Source: Peribacillus sp044761665
GTDB taxonomy: Bacteria; Bacillota; Bacilli; Bacillales; DSM-1321
Direction: 5' to 3'
Length of the DNA: 64,000 nucleotides
NCBI RefSeq assembly: GCF_044761665.1
Contig: NZ_JBIWCW010000014.1
Location: 13,329 to 77,328 of the forward strand
Position numbers and translations under genes: made by a program. The stretch's first letter is position 1. Each line of letters begins with the position of its first letter. The notes below the pieces were generated by a model, which saw only the letters and a program-made list of their open reading frames with translations, was not told where the DNA came from and searched no databases. Shown here one piece after another: positions 26,898-35,600 of the stretch.

Positions 26898-27770
26898 ATG
26901 GAAAAAGAAAAGTACAAGGAATCCGTAGCGGATCACTATAGGGAAGACAAAGAAGTAGTTCTGAAAGGGACGAGTCAATTTCTGATGAAATCTAGCATGG
27001 AAGGGCGCATGTACCAAATCTTCATCTATCGACCAAGAGAGCCTGAGCCGGCTGAGGGATATCCAGTCATTTATATACTTGATGCCAATTCGGTATTTGG
27101 AACGATCGTAGAGGCAATGCGCTTGCAATCGAAGAAGCCTGAGAAGACGGGGATCGTGCCTGCAGTAATCGTCGGTATTGGATATCCGATTGAAGGGCCA
27201 TTTTCCGATGCCCGTTATTATGACTTCACCTTACCCGTTGATTATTCAGAATTACCAAAGAAACCAGGTGGTGGAGAGTGGCCTGCACATGGGGGCGCGG
27301 AAAATTTTTTGCATTTTATTGAAGAAGACCTCAAACCGAAAATTATGAGTTCCATTCCTATCAATCGGGATAGTCAGACTATTCTGGGTCATTCATTAGG
27401 TGGGCTCTTTACCCTCTATACGTTATACAGGAACCCTGATGCATTTCAAACCTACATTGCAGGTAGTCCTTCGATTCATTGGAATAAAAAATGGTTCTCT
27501 GAAGAAGAGAATCAGTTCCTGAAGCGGTTGGAAAGTAAAGATAGGGATATCTCCTTATTTGTTGGAGTGGGAGAATTCGAAAAGAAACACAAAAGTGGCA
27601 TGAATGAAAACGCATTAGAATTCACTGATCGTTTAAGGAATATAGCAAAAAGACAGTTATGTGTGAAGTTCAAGGAGTTCGATGAGGAAAATCATGTTTC
27701 TGTTTTACCCCCATTGATTAACAAAGGATTGCGTTTCGCATTAAGGGCAAATGGACCTGTTAAGGAATAG
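26898..27770 (+). CDS. besA: Bacillibactin trilactone esterase, BesA type
   Basis: 290 residues, as in the esterase-D/BesA/Fes-like alpha/beta hydrolases. The nucleophile elbow is GHSLGG near residue 165, and a late ENHVSVLP supplies the catalytic histidine. BesA of B. subtilis opens the trilactone of ferric bacillibactin in the cytoplasm and so frees the iron. Location between the importer and the dhb operon, behind its own Fur-box promoter, supports this role. ATG after GGGAGGAATG. A different ester substrate is possible but less likely. Confidence 0.85.
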   Translation: MEKEKYKESVADHYREDKEVVLKGTSQFLMKSSMEGRMYQIFIYRPREPEPAEGYPVIYILDANSVFGTIVEAMRLQSKKPEKTGIVPAVIVGIGYPIEGPFSDARYYDFTLPVDYSELPKKPGGGEWPAHGGAENFLHFIEEDLKPKIMSSIPINRDSQTILGHSLGGLFTLYTLYRNPDAFQTYIAGSPSIHWNKKWFSEEENQFLKRLESKDRDISLFVGVGEFEKKHKSGMNENALEFTDRLRNIAKRQLCVKFKEFDEENHVSVLPPLINKGLRFALRANGPVKE

Positions 27771-27799
27771 GTCTTTCTTAGCAAATCAAAGAATACCCA

Positions 27800-27828
27800 T
27801 TGACCATGAAGGTAGAAATGTATAACAT
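27800..27828 (+). promoter_or_regulatory. Sigma-A promoter of the dhb operon
   Basis: TTGACC (27800-27805), 17-nt spacer, TAACAT (27823-27828). Each hexamer matches the consensus at five of six bases. Start near 27835 would place the Fur box right at the start of the transcript. Confidence 0.55.
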
Positions 27829-27845
27829 TACCTGTAGAATTTAAA

Positions 27846-27865
27846 TGATAATGATTATCATTATT
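27846..27865 (+). promoter_or_regulatory. Fur box of the dhb operon
   Basis: TGATAATGATTATCATTATT matches the 7-1-7 Fur consensus perfectly and carries a further overlapping unit. It lies 145 nt before the dhbA start codon. Confidence 0.9.
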
Positions 27866-27897
27866 GGTCAAAGGTATATTTATAAAATAAGTATATG

Positions 27898-27938
27898 GCG
27901 GGAGCCCTTTTACTGAATGGGCCTCTCCCGCAATTTTT
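27898..27938 (+). terminator. Hairpin with T tail in the dhb leader
   Basis: GCGGGAG (27898-27904) pairs with CTCCCGC (27925-27931), with an inner CCC/GGG stem, followed by AATTTTT. It lies downstream of the Fur box and upstream of dhbA. It could end besA transcription or attenuate the dhb operon. Confidence 0.55.
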
Positions 27939-27947
27939 ATAATGAAC

Positions 27948-27986
27948 AGAGAATTTATTGCGGTATGACACTAGATGAAATTCTCT
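27948..27986 (+). promoter_or_regulatory. Second stem-loop in the dhb leader
   Basis: AGAGAATTT (27948-27956) and AAATTCTCT (27978-27986) are perfect 9-bp arms with a 21-nt loop, ending 23 nt before the dhbA ATG. It may affect mRNA stability or access to the ribosome site. Confidence 0.4.
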
Positions 27987-28009
27987 TATCAAGAAAGGGA
28001 GAGTTAAGT

Positions 28010-28795
28010 ATGTACTTTCAGGAATGTAAGGGAAAAGTTGCACTTGTAACGGGAGGGGCGCAAGGGATTGGAGCTGCAGTGGTCCAATCGTTAGCAAAGC
28101 TCGGCATCGTTGTAGTGGCAGTGGATTTCCAAACTGATAAATTACAGAAACATGTAGATGCTTTGAAGTCTGAGGGTTTAGAGGTATATGGGTTTACAGC
28201 TGATGTGAGTGATGGTTCTGCCATTGATAGCATTGTTAATACCATTGAACGTGAGATTGGACCGATAGAGATATTGGTGAATGTAGCTGGGGTACTTAGC
28301 CCGGGATTAATCGAGTCATATAGTGATGAAGATTGGCAAAGGACTTTTGCCGTCAATTCTACGGGTGTTTTCAATGTCTCCCGTTCGGTGAGTAAACATA
28401 TGGTATCCCGGAAAAAAGGATCCATCGTTACAGTGGGTTCAAATGCGGCGAGTGTTCCACGAATCAATTTAGCGGCTTATGCAGCATCCAAGGCAGCGGC
28501 GACAATGTTTACTAAGTGCTTAGGGCTGGAATTAGCACAGCATAATATTCGCTGTAATATAGTTGCTCCTGGTTCGACTGCTACAGAAATGCAGTGGTCT
28601 TTATGGGAAGGGGATAATGGAGCAAAATCAGTAATCGATGGCACGCCTGAAGTATTTAAAGTAGGAATCCCACTGAAAAAAATTGCCGAGCCTTCGAACA
28701 TTGTGGATGCCATTCTCTTCTTTATATCCGACCAATCAAATCACATTACAATGAGTAATCTTCTTGTGGATGGTGGAGCTACACTAGGAGTTTAA
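28010..28795 (+). CDS. dhbA: 2,3-dihydro-2,3-dihydroxybenzoate dehydrogenase
   Basis: 261 residues, the same length as B. subtilis DhbA. The ATG at 28010 has AAAGGGAGAG upstream; a longer open frame to 27917 is not supported. It is a short-chain dehydrogenase with the NAD-binding TGGAQGIG near the N-terminus, the NVAGV strand and the catalytic YAASK. It oxidises 2,3-dihydro-2,3-dihydroxybenzoate to 2,3-dihydroxybenzoate with NAD+, the last step in making the catechol unit. First gene of the Fur-controlled operon. Confidence 0.94.
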   Translation: MYFQECKGKVALVTGGAQGIGAAVVQSLAKLGIVVVAVDFQTDKLQKHVDALKSEGLEVYGFTADVSDGSAIDSIVNTIEREIGPIEILVNVAGVLSPGLIESYSDEDWQRTFAVNSTGVFNVSRSVSKHMVSRKKGSIVTVGSNAASVPRINLAAYAASKAAATMFTKCLGLELAQHNIRCNIVAPGSTATEMQWSLWEGDNGAKSVIDGTPEVFKVGIPLKKIAEPSNIVDAILFFISDQSNHITMSNLLVDGGATLGV

Positions 28796-28850
28796 TCGCA
28801 CGGATATCAACGATAATATCAGACTATTCAATGACGAAGGGGTTAAGCAA

Positions 28851-30068
28851 ATGACGAAGCAACCATATAATTCTACTGTATTGGAAAAGCCTATGCTGGA
28901 TGATTACCGTGTAGGTGATTTCTTCCTATCAAGCCCGAACCAAACCATATTGGGAAAAGGTTCGTTGATGACTGTCCCAAGAAATGAAGCAAAAGAGGAC
29001 CAGATGGAGGATCTTGCTAACAGGGTGGTAGCTACTTTGGAGCGGGCAAAAGAGCTTGGACATGACAATCCTATCGTCACGGGGGCGATCCCATTCGATT
29101 ATAAAAAGGCTGCACAACTACATGTGCCTGAAAAAGTACTAACATCTGTACTTTCCCAAGAATATGGGGTTGGTAGAACGCCAGAGACCGATTCTATTCC
29201 CACATACGTTACCAATTCCGTTCCAGAACCCGCTCAGTATAAAAAAGGCGTCGAAAAAGGGCTAACCCAAATAGCAAATGGCCATCTGGACAAAATCGTG
29301 TTGGCCAGATCCTTGCATCTTACTTCCTCGGCAAGAGTGAATATCAATCAGTTGCTTCATAATTTGGCTGGACAAAATACAAAGGGTTATACATTCGCCG
29401 TTGACTTGAATAAGAAAGAAGATTCAAGTGCTTGTAAGAAGACGTTAATCGGGGCGAGCCCTGAATTACTTGTTTCAAGAACTGGCTTGCACGTGGTGGC
29501 TAATCCCTTGGCAGGCTCTCGACCTCGAAGTGACGATCCGGTGGAAGACCAAAGACGTTCGAAGGAACTGCTTTCGTCTTCAAAAGATTTACATGAACAT
29601 GCTGTCGTAGTGGAGGCAGTGGCGGAAGCACTTCGTCCATTCTTCAAGAAGATTGAAGTCCCCAAAAGCCCGTCGGTAATAAGTACAGAGACGATGTGGC
29701 ATCTATCGACGGAAGTGAAGGGGGAACTTGCAGATCCTGAAACGACTTCCTTAGAGCTTGCCATCGCCCTTCATCCGACTCCTGCCGTATGCGGTTCGCC
29801 GTTTGAACGGGCAAGGGAATCAATCTTGGAAATCGAACCTTTCGATCGGGGATATTTCACGGGGATGGTTGGATGGTGTGATGCATCAGGTGATGGCGAA
29901 TGGGTCGTCACGATTCGATGTGCAGAAGTGGAGGAAAAGTCGCTTCGTTTATTTGCCGGAGCTGGAGTGGTCGGTGAATCCAAACCGGAAGAGGAACTGG
30001 CCGAAACGTCGGCTAAATTTCAAACCATGCTTCGCGCAATGGGGATCGATACGGATTTATCAAAGTAA
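28851..30068 (+). CDS. dhbC: Isochorismate synthase
   Basis: 405 residues (B. subtilis DhbC has 398). The C-terminal chorismate-binding domain shows KIVLARSL, NPLAGSRPR, the HPTPAVCGSP loop and GWCDASGDGEW, all typical of isochorismate synthases. It converts chorismate to isochorismate, feeding DhbB. ATG start after GAAGGGG, 55 nt behind dhbA. No sign of damage. Confidence 0.94.
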   Translation: MTKQPYNSTVLEKPMLDDYRVGDFFLSSPNQTILGKGSLMTVPRNEAKEDQMEDLANRVVATLERAKELGHDNPIVTGAIPFDYKKAAQLHVPEKVLTSVLSQEYGVGRTPETDSIPTYVTNSVPEPAQYKKGVEKGLTQIANGHLDKIVLARSLHLTSSARVNINQLLHNLAGQNTKGYTFAVDLNKKEDSSACKKTLIGASPELLVSRTGLHVVANPLAGSRPRSDDPVEDQRRSKELLSSSKDLHEHAVVVEAVAEALRPFFKKIEVPKSPSVISTETMWHLSTEVKGELADPETTSLELAIALHPTPAVCGSPFERARESILEIEPFDRGYFTGMVGWCDASGDGEWVVTIRCAEVEEKSLRLFAGAGVVGESKPEEELAETSAKFQTMLRAMGIDTDLSK

Positions 30069-30088
30069 CTGGCATGGAGGGGAAAGAT

Positions 30089-31726
30089 ATGTTAGACGGT
30101 TTTACTTCGTGGCCTAAGGATATGGCTGATTTATATAGAAAAGAAGGCTGTTGGAAGGGAGAAACTTTCGGCGGTATGCTACGTGACCGAGCAGAGAAGC
30201 ATGGTGATCGGATTGCCATTACCGGCGGGGAAAGAAACCTGACTTATGCTGAGCTGGATAGTCGAGCAGATCGATTAGCGGTCGGCCTACAAAAGCTTGG
30301 AATAAAGAAAAATGACAGAGTTGTCATCCAGCTTCCTAATGTCATCGAGTTTTTTGACGTCATTTTCGCCTTGTTCAGGATCGGGGCACTTCCGGTATAT
30401 GCTCTTCCATCGCATCGCAGTAATGAAATCGGGTATTTTTGTCAGTTCACTGAAGCTACTGCTTACATCATTCCAGATAAGCAGAGTGGATTTGACTACA
30501 GGACACTTGCCCGAGACATTCAAAGCAAGAATGATACCTTGTTGAATGTAATTGTGTCAGGAGATGCAGAGGAGTTTATAGATTTAGAGGGGTTATATGA
30601 TGATTCTAACGAATTGTCGGATACGACCGTTCAGTCTAGTGATGTCGCTTTCCTACAGTTATCTGGTGGAAGTACCGGATTATCAAAGTTGATTCCTAGG
30701 ACGCATGATGATTACATATACAGTTTGCGGCTGAGTGCGGAAATTTGCGGGATCAATCAAGATAGTATCTATCTCGCTGTTCTTCCGATTGCCCATAATT
30801 TTACTATGAGTTCACCTGGTATTCTCGGCACATTGTATGGCGGGGGACGTGTTGTGCTTTCACCTGGTCCAAGCCCTGATGAAGCGTTCCCTCTCATTGA
30901 AAAGCATGGTGCGACGATTACTGCACTCGTACCGCCGCTTGCCTTGAGATGGCTTGATGCTGTTTCGACACGTACTGACGATTTATCTAGCCTTCAAGTC
31001 TTGCAAGTTGGAGGAGCAAAGTTTAGTGCGGAGGCAGCTCGTCGAGTAGGACCGGCATTTCAGTGTAAACTACAGCAAGTATTCGGCATGGCGGAAGGCC
31101 TAGTGAATTATACAAGGCTTGATGATCCAAAAGAGCTTATCGTGAACACTCAAGGAAGGCCGATGTCTGAGTTTGATGAAATCCGCGTGGTTAATGAAGA
31201 AGATAAGGAAGTTGCACCTGGTGAAGTAGGGACGTTATTAACAAGGGGCCCTTATACAATTTGCGGTTATTACAAAGCACCAGAGCATAACGAGAAGGCC
31301 TTCACTAAAGATGGGTTTTACAGGACGGGTGACTTGGTAAGCTTGAATCCTGAAGGCTATTTGGTCGTTGAAGGACGGGATAAGGATCAAATCAACCGAG
31401 GCGGAGAAAAGATTGCGGCGGAGGAAGTAGAAAACCATCTACTAGCTCATGTAGCCGTTCATGATGCAGCCATCGTCTCGATGCCTGATGAATATCTTGG
31501 AGAGCGGTCCTGTGCATTCGTGATTCCTAGGGGGGAAGCCCCTAAAGCTAGAGAACTTAAACAGTTCTTGAAGGACAGGGGATTGGCTACATTTAAAATT
31601 CCCGACCGAGTGGAATTTATTGAGGCTTTTCCTAAAACTCCATTAGGAAAAGTAAGTAAAAAAGCCCTGCGCCAAATAATTTCTGACAAGCTAAATGAAC
31701 GTAAAATAGCAACACTATTAAAATAA
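30089..31726 (+). CDS. dhbE: 2,3-dihydroxybenzoate-AMP ligase
   Basis: 545 residues. The ATG at 30089 lies after GGAGGGGAAAGAT; an ATG five codons earlier is too close to that site. It is a stand-alone adenylation enzyme: LSGGSTGLSK phosphate loop, the PIAHNF segment whose Asn contacts the catechol hydroxyls in DhbE, VFGMAEGLVNYTR, YRTGD, and the late catalytic lysine in TPLGKVSKK. It activates 2,3-dihydroxybenzoate with ATP and loads it on the aryl carrier domain of DhbB. Confidence 0.94.
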   Translation: MLDGFTSWPKDMADLYRKEGCWKGETFGGMLRDRAEKHGDRIAITGGERNLTYAELDSRADRLAVGLQKLGIKKNDRVVIQLPNVIEFFDVIFALFRIGALPVYALPSHRSNEIGYFCQFTEATAYIIPDKQSGFDYRTLARDIQSKNDTLLNVIVSGDAEEFIDLEGLYDDSNELSDTTVQSSDVAFLQLSGGSTGLSKLIPRTHDDYIYSLRLSAEICGINQDSIYLAVLPIAHNFTMSSPGILGTLYGGGRVVLSPGPSPDEAFPLIEKHGATITALVPPLALRWLDAVSTRTDDLSSLQVLQVGGAKFSAEAARRVGPAFQCKLQQVFGMAEGLVNYTRLDDPKELIVNTQGRPMSEFDEIRVVNEEDKEVAPGEVGTLLTRGPYTICGYYKAPEHNEKAFTKDGFYRTGDLVSLNPEGYLVVEGRDKDQINRGGEKIAAEEVENHLLAHVAVHDAAIVSMPDEYLGERSCAFVIPRGEAPKARELKQFLKDRGLATFKIPDRVEFIEAFPKTPLGKVSKKALRQIISDKLNERKIATLLK

Positions 31727-31750
31727 ATTATAGGAAAAAGGAGTGATTTG

Positions 31751-32665
31751 ATGGCTATTCCCGCTATCACACCATATGCAATGCCAGCTGAGTCTGATTT
31801 ACCAAAAAATAAAGTAGAGTGGAAGGCGGAACCGAAGCGTTCGGTTCTTCTCATTCATGATATGCAACAATATTTTATCGATTTTTATCAAAAAAATGAT
31901 TCACCGATACCGGAACTATTGAAGAACATAACAACCATTAAGAATCGATGTGTGGAATTAGGCATACCGGTTGTTTATACGGCTCAACCGGGAGATCAAA
32001 ATCCCAAGGATCGTGCGCTCCTGACAGACTTTTGGGGAACGGGGCTCGATGATGATCCGAATCAAACAAGAATCGTAAGTGATGTTGCTCCATCTGATGA
32101 TGACATCGTGCTGACTAAATGGAGATACAGTGCATTCAAAAGAACGAATCTTCTGGAATTAATGGAGGAACAGGGACGTGACCAACTTATTATTTGCGGT
32201 GTATATGCGCATATCGGTTGCCTTTTAACCGCAAGTGAAGCGTTTATGCAAGATATACAGTCATTCCTAGTGGCAGATGCGGTAGCCGATTTTTCGTTGG
32301 AAGAGCATAAAATGGCCTTGAAATATGCAGCGGAACGATGTGCGTTTACCACCTCAACACTTCAGTTGCTTGATCAATTACAAGTCAGCGAAGATTCATC
32401 AGCCGTTGCGACGCAGGAAATAACGGGGGATTTGTCATTAGATGAATTAAGAATGCTGATTTTTGAACTTCTTGGCGAAGACCCTTCAGAAGGACTCGAT
32501 GATAGCGAGGATTTAGTCGACAGAGGGATGGACTCCATTCGCATGATGAGTCTTGTAGAAATTTTAAGAGGAAAAGGGGCAGAAATCAATTTCATGCAAA
32601 TGGCTGAAAACCCGACAATTGCTGATTGGTGGAACCTGCTGTCTTCCCAAAAAGTTTTAGCTTGA
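31751..32665 (+). CDS. dhbB: Isochorismatase with aryl carrier domain
   Basis: 304 residues beginning MAIPAITPYAMP as in known DhbB/EntB. The ATG at 31751 follows AAAAAGGAG; a TTG one codon upstream is also open. Residues 1-210 are the isochorismatase domain (LLIHDMQQYF with the catalytic Asp, and GVYAHIGCLLTA). Residues about 230-300 are an aryl carrier domain whose phosphopantetheine site is Ser262 in DRGMDSIRMM. It makes dihydro-dihydroxybenzoate from isochorismate and then carries the activated dihydroxybenzoyl group to DhbF. Confidence 0.94.
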   Translation: MAIPAITPYAMPAESDLPKNKVEWKAEPKRSVLLIHDMQQYFIDFYQKNDSPIPELLKNITTIKNRCVELGIPVVYTAQPGDQNPKDRALLTDFWGTGLDDDPNQTRIVSDVAPSDDDIVLTKWRYSAFKRTNLLELMEEQGRDQLIICGVYAHIGCLLTASEAFMQDIQSFLVADAVADFSLEEHKMALKYAAERCAFTTSTLQLLDQLQVSEDSSAVATQEITGDLSLDELRMLIFELLGEDPSEGLDDSEDLVDRGMDSIRMMSLVEILRGKGAEINFMQMAENPTIADWWNLLSSQKVLA

Positions 32666-32691
32666 TCCTAGTTGAGAAGGAGGTAGATGAG

Positions 32692-35600
32692 GTGAGTAAT
32701 ATGGAGAATCAAACACGCTTTGCATTGTCGGGTGCGCAGTCCGGTATATGGTTTGCACAGCAACTGGAACCGGATAACCCGATTTATAATACGGGTGAAT
32801 ACATAGAGATTAAAGGGAACATCGATATAAGTAAGTTTGAAGAAGCCTTAACCAAGGCAGTGAGAGAGGCTGAAAGTTTACACATCCACTTTGGGGAAGA
32901 CCAAAATGGACCTTATCAAGTCATGGGGGATTCGGGTGAAATTCCCTTCCAGTTCTTGGACGTAAGCGATCAAGAAAAGCCTGAAGAGAAGGCCTTGCAT
33001 TGGATGAAAGAAGACCTGCTTCAGCCCATTAATTTAAAGACGGACCGACTATTCTCTCAAGCCTTGTTTAAGGTCGGACAAGAACGGTATTTCTGGTATC
33101 AGCGGATTCATCATATTGTCATGGATGCCTTTGGGTTTTCACTACTATCGCAACGAGTGTCGAAACTGTATACAGCGTTTGTCGAAGGTCGACCCTATGA
33201 AGATGTAGCTTTTAGTCCATTCGTTAAGCTACTGGAAGAAGATGCTAGATACAGGGCATCCGAAAAATTCGAAGCGGATCGTCATTTTTGGATGGAGCGT
33301 TTTGCTGATCAACCGGAAGTCATGAGCCTTGCCGAACGCGCTCCTAGGACGTCTAACGGTTTTCTTAGCCAAACAGGATATTTATCATCTTTTGCCACAC
33401 AGTCTTTCAAAAAAAATGCTCGTAAATATTCGGGGACATGGCATGAAGTGGCCATGGCTGTTACCGCTGTATATATTCATCGTCTGACGGGAACGCAAGA
33501 TGTCATCCTCTCCCTACCGATGATGGGACGTTTAGGATCTGCTTCACTTAATATTCCGAGTATGGTGATGAATTTACTTCCCCTTCGTTTAACCGTCCGA
33601 CCGGATATGACGTTGAAGGAGTTAGTGAAGCAAGTATCAAGCGAAGTGCGTAACATTCGTCGCCATCAAAATTACAGGCACGAAGAGCTTCGTCGTGACC
33701 TTAAGCTCCTTGGTGATAATCAAAGATTGTTCGGTCCACAAATCAATGTCATGCCTTTTGATTATGGACTGGACTTTGCGGGTAATCATGGGATTACCCA
33801 TAAACTGGCTACAGGACCCGTCGACGACATATCGATAAATATTTACGACAAGTCTGATGGAAATGGACTACGGATCGATTTGGATGCAAACCCTGAAGTC
33901 TATGGTATGGAGGAGTTAGGCATTCATCATACGCGCTTCTTAAGGTTGCTCGAGAAGGTGGCCACTGCAGAAGAGGTCCACATGATTGGGGAACTTGAAG
34001 TGCTTTTACCAGAAGAACGTGAGAGGGTCATGCATCAGTGGAATCAAACTGCCGAGGAAATCCCGCCTGCCAACTTGCCAGGATTGTTCGAAAAACAAGT
34101 AGCGCAAAGCCCTTATCTAACAGCCTTGGTCGATGAAAAGAATGTCCTTAGTTATGACGAACTGAATAAGCGCGCCAATCGACTGGCCCATCTTCTATTG
34201 GAAAAAGATTTAGGACCGGAAAAATTCGTGGCGATTGCCCTACCACGCTCGGCTAATATGGTGGTGGTCATGTTGGGCATATTAAAGACAGGGGCCGCAT
34301 ATCTACCGATCGATCCGGATTATCCAATCGATCGCATTGAATACATACTGAAGGACGCGAAGCCTATTTGTCTTATAACAAACCGGGAAATTTCTTCACA
34401 ATTACCAAGTGTTAGCGAAACGGATCTCATCATATTGGAAGAGAAAGAGAAAGCTCTTGCATCAGGGAAATATCCCGATGGGAATTTGGATGACACACTA
34501 AGGAATGGATTCATGTCACCGCTTAACCCTGCGTATATGATTTATACATCTGGATCAACAGGGAATCCAAAAGGTGTCGTCATTCAATCGGAAAGCTTGA
34601 TTAACTTCCTTTCCTCCATGCAAAGTCAGTTTTCCTTGAACCAAGAAGATAGGCTTCTGGCGGTTACTACCATCGCTTTTGATATATCCGGTTTAGAAAT
34701 GTACCTGCCACTTCTTAATGGAGCAAGCTGTGTCGTGGCTGCCAAGGAGAAGATTCAAGAACCTAAGGCTTTGGCAGACATAATTACCGAGCATGACATT
34801 ACCATCATGCAAGCGACACCAACGCTTTGGCATGCAATGGTAACCAATTATCCAGACGTGATCAAGGGTCTCAAGGTGCTTGTTGGTGGGGAGGCTCTTT
34901 CCATTAGTTTAGCTACTGCATTAAAGGAATTAGGGTGTGAAGTGACAAACTTATATGGTCCTACGGAAACGACGATTTGGTCGACATCAAAATTGCTTGA
35001 TTCTGACCAGACGGGCATGCCATCCATCGGTTCACCGCTATGGAATACGCAGCTATTCGTGCTTGACGCGGGTTTGCAACCAGTCCCTCCCGGAGTCGTT
35101 GGCGAATTATATATTGCAGGGAAAGGACTAGCCCGGGGGTATCTAGGTCGCCCGGATTTAACAGCAGAGCGTTTTGTGGCCAACCCGAATGGTCCTAAGG
35201 GCAGCCGGATGTACCGTACAGGTGATTTGGTTCGTTGGAGAGCGGATGGTTCACTGGATTATATTAGTCGCACTGACCATCAAATTAAAATACGTGGTTT
35301 CCGAATTGAGCTTGGCGAAATTGAAGCGAAGCTCGCTCAACATCCCGAGGTTGAACAGGCAGCCGTGATTGTTCGTGAAGATAGCCCCGGAGATCAACGA
35401 ATTGTGGCATATATTGTTCCTTCAATGGATTCAACAGTGGATACAGGAGAGGTTCGCGAGTTTGTTGGCAGTAGTCTACCCGATTATATGGTCCCATCCG
35501 CAATCGTTGTTATGCGAGAGTTACCACTAACTCCCAATGGAAAGCTTAATCGTAAAGACTTGCCAGTGCCTGATCTCTACAATCTGATTTCAGATCGGGC

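Noticed and set aside
27938..27943. TATAAT after the dhb leader hairpin as the dhb promoter
   Set aside because: The bases 17 nt upstream (GAATGG) do not resemble a -35, and it would put the Fur box about 75 nt upstream of the start.
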